Shown: positions 12,840 through 22,926 of the stretch, piece by piece
Layout of the letters: each line of letters starts with the position of its first letter
How positions within the stretch are numbered: the first letter of the stretch is position 1
Assembly (NCBI GenBank): GCA_947561395.2
Contig: OX387185.1
Location: forward strand, 34,452,213-34,516,212
DNA from: Buxus sempervirens
Taxonomy: Eukaryota > Streptophyta > Magnoliopsida > Buxales > Buxaceae
DNA length: 64,000 bases
Direction of reading: 5' to 3'
Notes under the pieces: generated by a model
Told to the model about the DNA's origin: nothing
Seen by the model: only the letters and a program-made list of their open reading frames with translations
Databases searched by the model: none
Made by a program: the position numbers and the translations under genes

Positions 12840-12936
12840 CATGAGTGATATGCCTGGAATCATGAGGCAGATGCCACCATTGCCTATATCAATCAATGAT
12901 GAACTCGCAAATAGCATTCTACCTAATACCTCTAAG
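12840..12936 (+). CDS. Host gene, internal exon 3 seen here
   Basis: A 97-nt exon with acceptor TTTCTGCAG ending 12839, behind a long T-rich tract, and donor TCTAAG|GTATGC. The first base completes threonine, then 32 codons follow: 'MSDMPGIMRQMPPLPISIND' then E-L-A-N-S-I-L-P-N-T-S-K. The intron between exons 2 and 3 is 133 bp. It ends in phase 0. The next exon is not certain: candidates at 13049 (acceptor TTCTTCAG) and 14617 (acceptor GGTGACAG) each reach a stop within about 15 codons. The P-G-I-M-R-Q-M-P-P-L-P run is distinctive, so a protein search should identify the gene. Confidence 0.72.
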
Positions 12937-15900
12937 GTATGCTGTTTGGTAAATCCTGTGATTTTTTGGATCTCTATTGTAATGATTAGTAGGTAAGCAT
13001 GTCTGTATAGGGTTTAGGGCTCTTAATCCGTCTCAAATTTTTCTTCAGATAAATATTAGTTACAAGTACCTTTCATTAGTTCCATGTAGCTGAAGGCTCC
13101 TCAGTTTTTTACCTTCTTCCGGAAAGGGCCCTCATCTTTCGATATCAAAATGGAAACTAGTCATTTTTCCTTATATTAATTTAACCATATGGTATGAATT
13201 CATTGAATTGTATTGTCCATCTATTTTATATCTCATTTTTTATTTCTAAAAGAGAAATCATACTTCTTTTTGGGTCACTGGTGGACACTCAAAAACCGAG
13301 TGGAATTTTGTTTTTCGTTGGCTTTACTTGCCAGAAGAAGTGCTTATTGTTCATGATTTTATACTAGGTAGTGTTCTATGTGCAAATCACTTTTTTTCTG
13401 TCTTATGTTTTACACACCTAACAATATTAGGGAAAAAAAAATCAACTTAATAATGTTCAGAATTGTTGTGTCTCTATCACATTCATGTTCATTAGGAGCA
13501 TAGCGTCACCTATTATGAAAGGGTTTCAAGTGGGATGGATATGAATTAGTGTAATGGATAACTATTAAGTTGTTAAATGTGCCTTTATGAACTTGAGTAT
13601 TACCCCATTTGTGAAGGTAAGACAAACTATTGAGGGGGTGGGACTTTTATAGAGGAGCTGATTACTTATACATATAATGGCTAAGAACATGCCGTGGGCC
13701 ATTTTCTTAAACTCAGTAATGCTAAGGCACAAATCTCCAATCAGATATCGATTCCATCCATGTATTTTACTTATGCTTTTGTGCTTGATCTTCAGACCAC
13801 AATTTTTGGCTTGCCTGGTGGGATCCATATGAAGCAAGAGCCAAGATGTTGATGGGAATTGTCTGTATACTGTATTGGAGGGGTTTTATCTGGTCTGTAA
13901 GTATATTTTTCTTCTGTAAATGCACGAGAAGCTTGTAGGAGCTCTTCTTCCTTTTGTGTACACACACATACATAACGCTCACCAGATGCGTGCGGATGCA
14001 TGGGTCCCATGAAGAGGAAATTCATAGATATCCCATTTTTGGAATCTGCAAAGATCTACCAAATACTGAACCAAGCACAGGATAATAAAACAGACCACCG
14101 GATAGGATTCTAACCAGACCTTTTTCTACTTTTGTAAACTATAACTACTCCTGACTCAAGGCCATGTATAAATTTCAGGAGACAACAATGTATGCTTCTT
14201 TGTGCTTGTTCCCACTTTTAATTGTTCTGCCTTTACCTTGACTAACAGGCATGATCTTCATGTTCCCTATTGTGGAATGATCATTAAACCTAACTCAATA
14301 TTGTTTCTTAGAAGTTTTATATGCAAAATACACTCTGTGTTTTACATTCTAGCACCATTGCGCACTCTTATGTGATTATAGTTTTCCCCCATCTTTATAA
14401 TGCTTTAAAAAAGCAAGAAAATATTTGTAATGTGCTTTCTTGATTTTCTTAAGTGTCTTTATGCTTGAAAAATTGAAGGCCTCATGTACTTCCATTCTTT
14501 ATTACAATAAACAACTAGATTGTTTAGGTTTGGATCTTATTTGCAATTTTAAGATAAGAACAGGGTGTCCATCCAAATCAGAACTCTGGAAACATTGTTC
14601 TTATTTTGGTGACAGGTACCACAGCATAAGCTGTATCATAGTTATTAGAGAAGGTAGCTGTTTTTCTTCGTTGGAAGGGCTTTTTATTTTATTTTGGAGA
14701 ACATGATAGCAAAATTTTTTTATTTCTATTACTTTACATACAAAATCAAAAGCCAAACCCAAACATGAACTGAAAAATCTGCCACACCCATGAAAGCTTC
14801 CAATGCCAGAAAAAGGACAACAAATTCAGGAAGATCATTGCACTCCATATCTGATTTGCCAAAACATCTTAAAAGTCTTGTGTTAGACTCATTATTTGCT
14901 GATGCCCTAATGTGGTTGAATGTTATATTCAACCACTAAATATTGCATTTCTTCTTGGCTATTTGTAAAACCCTGTAAGTATTATGCCCCTGTAAGTTTT
15001 TGTTTTCTTAAACAAGTTGAATCGAGTGCAATATCTAACCAAATTAATATAGATGTAGAACTTGTTTGGCTCTGCAAGACTTTTCTTTTTTCTTTTGTCC
15101 AAGTAAATTTCAACACAAAAAGGTAGCCTAAGCATACACTTATAACTATGTGATTCTGAGTTTCATTGTACAATGTATTTGGCAAGACCCAATGTTTGAT
15201 GGCCATTTGCAATTAAGCTAATACTAGCGGAATTTACTGCACGTATGTAGCTAAAAAGGTTAGGACAGGTAAGAGATGAGAAATTGTTGAAGGGTGCCTT
15301 TTGGAAAGTGAAAAATGAAAAAGACAAAAGACGAAGGGCCCATCGAAATATTTAAGACAAAATGACATGAAAGGTTATTTTCAGGAAAAAAAAATAACTA
15401 TACTTGACAGTTGAAGACAATTGTGGTTTGTGGATAAAGAAAAAGTCAATTTATACTTGATGGTCGAGACAATTGTGGAAAAAGGAGTGCTAGAGAAAAG
15501 TTGTAGACCGCGTGATGTTTCTACCACTGTCTGTCGTAGCGCGAGAGGATAATTTTTAAAAGTTGGGAATGTCCAATCAGGAAACAAATTGTTACGTGCT
15601 TAATCTTTGCTCCAAAAGCCCCAAGGCTTATGGAAACTTTGTTGGTTAAGCACTTAACAACTAAGACCGTAATATGGTAAATGTACATGTGTCTTGCATG
15701 TGATAAATATGTAAACGTGACAAAGGGTGTAGCGGTTAGGGTGTGTTTGCATTTGTGTCTTGCCCCTGGTTCTTGGGCTTAGAGGAGACCAAGAAGTTGA
15801 GGGAGTTGTTCGCAACAGTTCACATTTAAAATCTATACTTAAATGGATAAGACAATTATGTTCCTGTATTAGTTAACTTACTACATGGTTTATAAAGTTA

Positions 15901-16266
15901 TTATTGGTAAGAGGGATTTTTTTTTGGCACGCTTCCCAAGCCTGTTTTCTCTTTACATATAATATGAATTTTGCATGGAGGCTTACATGACAAAATATTG
16001 GTGCGTTTTATTTGTAGACCAAATAAGTACTACATATTTGGAATACCATAATAAGGGGAATGGCACTCGCTTGGCAAAAGAATTAGATAATCGTGCAACT
16101 AGTTAGGAGATAAAAGTAAAAATAAGGATATTTTGGACAATAGTAGGATGCTACAAGGTAAAAGTAAATAAGAATAAAAGTGGACATTTGAGACAATAGT
16201 AGGTAGTTATAACGGTATAACCAATTACTTGGGAGATGAAAGTGATTAGAGTTTAAAGTAAGGGGC
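12937..16266. other. Intron or downstream region, no clear gene
   Basis: AT-rich sequence following exon 3. Open frames on both strands (13565-13837, 14440-14706, 14982-15212 and others) have no recognisable domain and low-complexity composition. Around 16095-16230 there is an imperfect tandem pair built on AAAAGTAAA..AATAAG, then GGACA, then GACAATAGTAGG. The rest shows nothing I can name. Confidence 0.4.
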
Positions 16267-16274
16267 AATTTGGG

Positions 16275-16681
16275 TAGAGCTGGCAACGGGTCGGTTTGGG
16301 TAGGGTCATAATCGGGTTTGGGTTAATTGAGTCGGGTTCGGGTCGGATTCGATTATGGCGGGTTGGAAAGCGCAAACCCAACCTGCCAATAAACGGGTTC
16401 AACCCATCAACCCGTTTATTATTTTTTTATTTTTCAAAAAATATTATTAGAATAGGGTTTGGGGGTTAATTGGCTTGGGTTGTACCGGGTTCGAGTCGGG
16501 TTGGGGTTAGTCGGGTCGGGACAATTTTGGCCCGTCGGGTTGCCGGGTCATAATCGGGTTGACCAGATTATTGGCGGGTTGGGGAAACCCCAACCCAATT
16601 AATATATGGGTCAACCCAAACCCATTTTAATCGGGTCGTTCGAGTTGACTTGTCGGGTTGGGCCACATTTTTCCAGCTCTA
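16275..16681. mobile_element. Non-autonomous hAT MITE, 407 bp
   Basis: Terminal inverted repeats begin TAGAGCTGGCAAC on the left and end TTTTTCCAGCTCTA on the right. The element is flanked by a perfect 8-bp direct repeat AATTTGGG (16267-16274 and 16682-16689), the target length typical of the hAT superfamily. The interior is low complexity, dominated by CGGGT and GGGTT on one strand, as often seen near hAT ends. No transposase is present, so it would depend on one supplied elsewhere. The intact target duplication makes it one of the cleaner insertions in this half of the window. Confidence 0.92.
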
Positions 16682-17133
16682 AATTTGGGGGTGAAATCTC
16701 AGTAAAATATCTTAAGGGTTCCCTTCTAATAATATAGATCAATAAAAGATGTTTCCTATACATTACCCTATTGGGAACTAATCCTAATTTTGTCAATGCA
16801 TCAATTACTACGGCTTTTTATGGACACCAGTTTTTTAGTACTAGCTTTTGCATGGAATAATAGCCTACTGGGAACAGTATTGTTTTTTTTGGTGAAGAGT
16901 GCACAGAATTATATTATATCTTGACAGTTCTTACAAAGGTTGCTCCCAAAAAGTCAGCAAAGTGTACACTAGATAGAATTTCCATCCTCTGCCTTTAGCT
17001 ATCAAATGCTGAACACTGTTTATATGCTTCCAAATAGGGGAATCAGAATTTTTCTTTCTGCTTTCCAGAAACTTTCTATCTCAGAATTATTTGGATTTGA
17101 AGAATTTTGACCAAAAACAATCATTTTCCAAAG

Positions 17134-18675
17134 TTAATTCCCATGCCTTCTTGGCCAGAGGGCTTCATTAAAGGCTTTTAAATTTTTTACATTTAGACCG
17201 CCTACCTCCTTTGGTCTGCATATCCTATCCCAACCAAGTGCATGAAAAGTCCTTTCCTTTTTGGGTTGGGTCCAAAGGAAAGTCTTTGTCTCTTTCTCAA
17301 TCAGATCAATGGTCTTTTTGGGCATCTTTTGGCATGACATGAGGTGGATGGGCATTCGCATGATCACAGAGTTGATCAGGGTGGTTCTTTCTGCTTGAGT
17401 CAACAGTTTTGCTTTCCAACTAGCTAATCTTTTCAAAATTCTGTTGTTTATTTTATCAAAAAGGGAATTGGTTATCCTTCCTTGCGCAAGTGAGATACCA
17501 AGGTATTTCTTAAACTTTTAATTGGCCTTTACTCCAAAAATTCCCTCAATGTCTCCTCTAGCTTTGCCTTTTATGCAAGGACTGATAATGAGTTCAGTCT
17601 TGGACAGATTTAATTCATGGCCAGCTATATTGCAGAATTCCAAAAGGATTTTTAAAATGTTTTTACCTTCATTGGTAGTGGCCTTTCCAAATAGCAACAG
17701 GTCATCAGCAAACATCAAGTGTGATATGGAAGGATTTCTTCTATTAATCTTCAGCCCCTTGATGGTTCCACATGTCTCTGCATCATGAAGAGCTTTTGAT
17801 AACACTTGCTGGGTAATGATGAATAGGTAGGGAGAGAGAGGATCTCCCTACCTAATCCATCTTGATGGTTTGATATGTCCTGCAGGATTTCCATTAACTA
17901 GAACAGAATATGAAACAATTGTCACACATTGCATAATTAGGTAAACCCAATGATGACTGAAACCGGATGCAACCAAAGCTTTACGAATTAAGTCCCATCG
18001 AAGTCTGTCATATGCTTTTGAGAGATCAGCTTTCAAAGCAAAACCACTAGATTTTCCTTTCTTCTTGCCTCTAATGAAATGCATTACCTCTTGGGCGAGG
18101 ATGATGTTATCATGTATAGATCTCTTAGCAAGAAAGGCACTCTAATTAGGAGAAATAATTTTTGTCCCTAAGGGCATCATCCTATTCACCATTATCCTAG
18201 TGATTATTTTAAAACAAAAATTGCATAGGCTTATAGGCCTATAATAAATAGTCCTGATTGGGTGGTCCAACTTTGGGGATTAATGTGATAAAGGTGTGGT
18301 TCATGCCAGGTTCAATCATCCCATATTGAAAAAATTCCTTGATCATAGTGGTAATTCTATCTCCCAATACTTCCGATAAAAAAGACCCTGGTAACCATCA
18401 GGTCCTGGGCTTTTCCTTAATCTCATATCATTGATAGTATTTAAAACTTCTTCATTGCTGACTAGCCTTAGCAAATTGATGTTATCCGCTTCATCAATAA
18501 CAGAGTTAAGGTTCAAGCTCACTTGGGGAATAGAAGTATCACAATTATCATGAAACAAATTGGTGAAGTAATCCACAAAACATTTTTCAATTTCTTCCTG
18601 ATCAGAATACAGATCACTTTTGCTATCCTTCACTTGAGTTATTCTATTTCTTTGTTTGCAAGAAAGGGTAGACAC
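17134..18675 (-). pseudogene. L1-like reverse transcriptase, broken
   Basis: Domains in order on the minus strand: a linker with 'LRKSPGPDGYQGLFYRKYW' (K-S-P-G-P-D-G is the conserved start of the L1 reverse transcriptase), 'ALKADLSKAYDRLRWDLIRK' with the first catalytic aspartate, then 'SHLMFADDLLLFGKA' with the intact F-A-D-D active site, then the thumb with 'LNLSKTELIISP' and 'SWKAKLLTQAERTTLINSV'. A stop follows the S-R-W-I-R segment, and the frame changes at least three times between 18343 and 17436. The active-site motif survives but the gene cannot be translated through. Confidence 0.88.
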
Positions 18676-19121
18676 GTGAAAGAATCTTGTATTAATATAC
18701 CCTTGTCGTAGCCAGTTAATTCTGGATTTCTGGGCCCATAATATTTCTTGGATTCTTAAAGTATGGAAGTATTATTTTCTAAGCCTTTGCTCTTTAAATA
18801 TTAATTCACTACCGCTTCTTTCCTCAATCAAGACCTGAATGTCTCTAATTTTGGAGAAGAGCCTAGAGGCTTTAGTATGAATATTTCCAATAGCTTTTTT
18901 GTTCCAATGCTTTAGTTCCTTTCCCAAACTTTTGAATTTATCAATCAGGGAATAGAAGGCTTCCCTGTTGTTGTCTTATTCCATTCCCTATTGATAACAT
19001 CCCTATATTCCTCCTCCATCCAAAAAAATTCAAACCTGAAGGGCCTCGTCCCCGTCTTTTTGATAGGTCATGTGTTAATCAAAGATGGACTGTGATTAGA
19101 ACCCAAGATAGGCTCCTGAGA

Positions 19122-19480
19122 TTAATAGAGTGTTGGGAAATTTAAGGAACCACTCAGGGTTGCAGGATATATGATCAATTTCTCCTTTATCCTCCCCAAA
19201 CCTGATCTACTATTATTCCTGGTGTATTTGAGAAACTTGGAGTGGTATTTCAGGAGATTGCAGTCATTGATTAAATCATTAAGAAGGTTAGCTTGGCTTA
19301 CCTTGTATCTGTTGCCTCCTTGCTTACCATTCTCGTCCAAGACCACATTGAAGTCTTCCAAAAGCATCCAAGGGGACTGGACTCTTACCCCAATCTCTCT
19401 AATCTGATCCCATTGTTGTCTTTGAATATGAATTTGGTGACTTGTATGTACAAAAGTGATAGCTACTTCTCGTGTGGAGT
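19122..19480 (-). pseudogene. L1-like endonuclease C-terminal fragment
   Basis: The minus-strand frame reads 'WMLLEDFNVVLDENGKQGGN' then D-L-I-N-D-C-N-L-L. This is the APE-type endonuclease region in which the family normally has G-D-F-N; here it is E-D-F-N. The block with T-R-N-N is also recognisable. The frame ends before the catalytic C-terminal histidine block. It belongs to the LINE whose reverse transcriptase lies downstream on the same strand. Confidence 0.75.
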
Positions 19481-19614
19481 TCTGATTGAGCTTTAAATGA
19501 ATGAGCCATCAGTCCTGCAAAGTCACTTTCAAAAAAATGGTTCCGTCCCAAAGGAGCCAAAAACCGCCCGAAAGACCTTGGGAAGGGAACCACAAAAAAT
19601 TTTCAAAACCAAAA

Positions 19615-19864
19615 TTCCTAATGCTCCTTTCTGAACTTTTGTCTGATGCCATAGTCTTAGAAAGAGCACCAGGTTGGGCTTGTAATTTCTGATAAAAAAA
19701 TTTAAATATTTCTTCATCGAGGGTTGCCCAATCCCATGATTCCTAATGCTCCTTTCTGAACTTTTGTCTGATGCCATAGTCTTAGAAAGAGCACCAGGTT
19801 GGGCTTGTAATTTCTGATAAAAAAATTTAAATATTTCTTCATCGAGGGTTGCCCAATCCCATGA
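19615..19864. repeat. Perfect 125-bp tandem duplication
   Basis: Positions 19615-19739 and 19740-19864 appear base-for-base identical by eye, both starting TTCCTAATGCTCC and ending GCCCAATCCCATGA. It abuts exactly the point where the 5' LTR of element C is truncated (19865). The identity in a heavily mutated neighbourhood implies a recent event or an assembly artefact. Confidence 0.9.
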
Positions 19865-20298
19865 GCTTTCTCTTATTTACCTTTAAATCTCTCTCTGGGA
19901 AGCTTGAATTCCCAAAATTGACCTCCGAAATTGGTCAAATCCCCCCCAATTCATACCTTAGGCTTGAATTGGAAGGATCTAGACACATTTTTGTGTCTAC
20001 CCTTGGGACTTTCTTACCCCTCCTCTTGCCTATAAATAGAGGGCCTCTTCTCTAGCAAAGGGATAGAAAATTGGAAATCTAGAATTCTTGAAGAAGAAGG
20101 GAACCTCTACCCAATTCTCTATTCAAACTCTCAAGCATTCAAGGTAACTTCTAAACCATTCTATTTACTTTCATTTCAATTCAAGTACTCTCATCTTTTA
20201 CCTTTCTGTAGTGTAAGGCCATTAGGTGTGTTTGCAGCCTCAAACCAAGCTCAAAGAACTTTAAGCCACCTCTCTAGCCGTAAAACGTGAAGATAGAG

Positions 20299-22790
20299 TG
20301 TAAGCACCTCATTTTTGCACCCCTCTTAAAAGGTAGAAAGAAATAAAGCAAAATCCTAAAAGAAAGGCTAAAACCCTGAGGGGGCAAAAGTTGACTTTTT
20401 GATCAAGTGATAATTGACCACCTTGCTCTATCCCAGTGAATAGAGAATCCTGACACGGTTCCAATGCAATTGAGTTTGCTGGAATCGGGGCTCGGATGGA
20501 GAAGATATGAGCAAAACAGTCCCAAGGGCAAATAAGTCAGCTAAAAATATCTTAATTAAACTAATTAAGATGAATGGGAAATAATAAAAATTTGAGAAGT
20601 CTAATTCGTCCCAGTGGGCGGCTGAGTCATCTCAGCCATCAACTCAACCAAAAAAGGGGAAGAAAAAGGGTTCGTGACCGCATATGAAGTACGGTCAATA
20701 TTTCGGCCATCGCTCGCGCGAGCCAATCAGCACAAGCGGTGAGCAAAAAGTAACCGCACTTACAGTGCGGTTGCATGGTTCGTCAGTCTGTGCCTGCGCG
20801 AGTTTGTCCCCTAATCATTACTGAAAAGACAGGGCCAAAACCGCACGGTATGCGATTTTGTCCCAGTTTTCTATAAAAGCAAAATCCAAACAGTAAACAG
20901 GGGCTGGCTCGATTGGATGGTTTTCCACCTCTTCTCCCCCACTAACCCTGGTGCGAAATCCCCTCCTTTTGCTCCCCTTTGCTCCCTAAACCCCCAAAGC
21001 ATAATCCTAAGACCATTCTACCCTCCTTTCTCTCTTCTTCTTCACTTTCCATCCAAGCAAGGAGAGGGAGAGCTGCTGTTGGTGGCCAAAGGAGGGGCTC
21101 CAGCCATTTTGTTTGCTTCAAAGGGGTTCGAATACATCTTTCAAGGGTGTGTAAACCCTAAGGTAATGTTTCCTACAATTATTTGTTCAACATAAATCAA
21201 AATAGGCTTATTTCAAGCATGACTAGGGTGTTACCCATTTTGGAATGTTTTCTTTTCTCCTTCAGCATGATAATCTCTTTTTTTTCCTTCACTTATATCC
21301 ACTATTTTGGCATGAGAAAACTCCCATGCTAAGGGGAGCAGGCTTTCGGTTTCAAGGGAGGGATTATCCCACTTCAAGCATGGTTTAATGGCCTATTAGT
21401 GGATTGTTTTGTTATTGATTGTCCCGTTCAAACGGGGAAGAGTGTTCCCCCTTGTTTGTTTATCTAATGTACCCCATATTAATCCTCCTTTCTTCCCCTT
21501 CTGTAAATGATCTTGTTTATATGGTCTTGTGTTTGTTGAGCATAGAGTTAGTAATAGAGTTGGTTAGTTCACTTAGGTTAGATTGCATACATGTTTTCTT
21601 TTTGAGTGTTTGATCCCTCCATGCCCCCACTCTAATGCCTTTTAGTGGCTGCCATGTGTAATAAGCATGCTTATTCTTTCTACATGTATGGGTACGCATG
21701 TCCTAAATAGGTCCTCATGCAAGCATATCATCGTTAGAATCATGCTAAGCTATTCCTATGTTTGTGTGTCACTTGATTTCCATGCATAGGAGCCTACACA
21801 TGCACTCCACTGTTCATGCACATAATATGTAGAAATGCATGCATGTGCCTCATGGATCCCCTTGTCCTATTTATTTGTTGTTTTGTGAAGGATGAAGGAC
21901 CAAGGATGAAGGACTAAGGTGGGGGCACTCAAGCCCCTACCTTACTGCTGGAAAAATCCCAAGAGGGGAGGGGTAAACCCTAGGCCTTCCCCTTTGTCTT
22001 GCTTGGACCCAAAAAACACCCAAAAAGAGACCAAGGAGGGGTCTCCCCCCTCCACTTAACCACTGTGGGCCCACACAGAGACCCACAGCAAGTTGCAAAC
22101 CACCCTGGAAAGAAGCCGAGCTGGATCCCGAGGCCACTTTGGCCTTTCCTGGATTTTTGGGCCCGAACTATATACTCAGAGTGGTTCGAGCGAAACTACA
22201 CTTGATCTGTGGTTGTGCTTTGACTGCACAGGATGTGCAGTCGGTTCCCAGAAACCCTTAAGAAATCCATTTTGGGACCCGGTTGAACCCAATCTGACCT
22301 GAATGCACAAGACCCGACTTATGGGGTTTTTATGGTCAACCCAAATCCATTTTGAGACTGTGGGCCCGGATGGGCCCACCCTGGTTTTGTGGGTCTTCCA
22401 ACGGGGCCCATATCAGACCCAGATCACCTAACTAATCCAGATAAAATCAAATAAAGGGACCTACACAACTTTGGTGGTCCCCCTCCAGACCAATAAAATA
22501 TGCATGCTGGCATAGAAGCAGGGTGAGTTTAGAATTGAGTTGATTCGCAAACCAGGAAAACTAATGGGACCCGTCACTCGAAGGAGCGAACCAGGGTGTT
22601 TACGGGCTTCCCCGGACCGGAACCGAGCCCTTTCTCAGAATCTCAAGCCGCAGACCAAAATAGATATCCTTAGGGCATCCAGGTGTTTGCCTGCACCCCA
22701 TCAGGCAGTGGCGACTTCCTTTTCCCGTTTTACCTCTTTAGAAGGCATGCACCTTTTCCGTGCGCCTTCGCTGGTGCGACCATGCGCACA
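20299..22790 (+). mobile_element. Solo LTR E1 (family E), 2492 bp
   Basis: Starts TGTAAGCACCTCATTTTTGC and ends CCATGCGCACA. The flanking 5-bp repeats are TAGAG on the left and GAGAG on the right, and the undamaged target in the other LTR of C (44531) reads GAGAG, so the left copy has one mutation. It has a TATA box (CTATAAAAGC at 20871), hairpins just upstream (20676-20772), a donor-like CTAAG|GTAATG at 21163, and a second perfect hairpin at 22222-22242 (GACTGCACA / TGTGCAGTC). No internal element sequence is present, so it is a solo LTR. Related copies: 47309-50484 and the outer part of 30686-34485. Confidence 0.92.
20676..20772 (+). other. Hairpin cluster upstream of the E1 TATA box
   Basis: Three inverted repeats in about 100 bp: GACCG..CGGTC (20676-20696), the 12-bp palindrome GCTCGCGCGAGC (20712-20723) and a perfect 9-bp-arm hairpin AACCGCACT / AGTGCGGTT (20752-20772). 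TATA follows about 100 bp later. The sequence is unrelated to the cluster at the corresponding place in the other family E LTRs. Confidence 0.85.
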
Positions 22791-22926
22791 GAGAGCTAGG
22801 GAAAACAAGCTATGAGATGGATCCTTAGGTTTAGATCCCTCTTTGTTTGATTTTGATGTGATATGCCATATTCTTTATTTTGTGTGATTTTTATCCTCAA
22901 ATTGGGAGGAATTTCATAGATCTAAG

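Larger units (their letters stand above)
16880..19500 (-). mobile_element. L1-like LINE, decayed
   Basis: Minus-strand non-LTR retrotransposon read from about 19500 (endonuclease side) to about 16880 (3' end). Ordered frames give endonuclease (19367-19122), the N-terminal reverse transcriptase region (18675-18343), the palm (18084-17848 and 17805-17518) and the thumb or connection region (17436-17134). A short A-rich run (CCAAAAAAAACAATA on the minus strand) near 16885 may be the tail. The 5' UTR, ORF1 and the zinc-knuckle C-terminus are missing. No target duplication identified. Confidence 0.85.

Noticed and set aside
13049..13095. Terminal exon of the host gene
   Set aside because: An acceptor-like TTCTTCAG and a short phase-0 frame to a stop exist, but an equally good alternative lies at 14617, so neither is reported as an exon.
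20917..21195. Protein-coding gene (92-codon frame)
   Set aside because: It lies in the transcribed part of solo LTR E1, shows no domain, and the matching region of E3 has no equivalent frame.
22540..22815. Protein-coding gene (91-codon frame)
   Set aside because: It crosses the end of solo LTR E1 into the LTR of C, so it is a chance frame.
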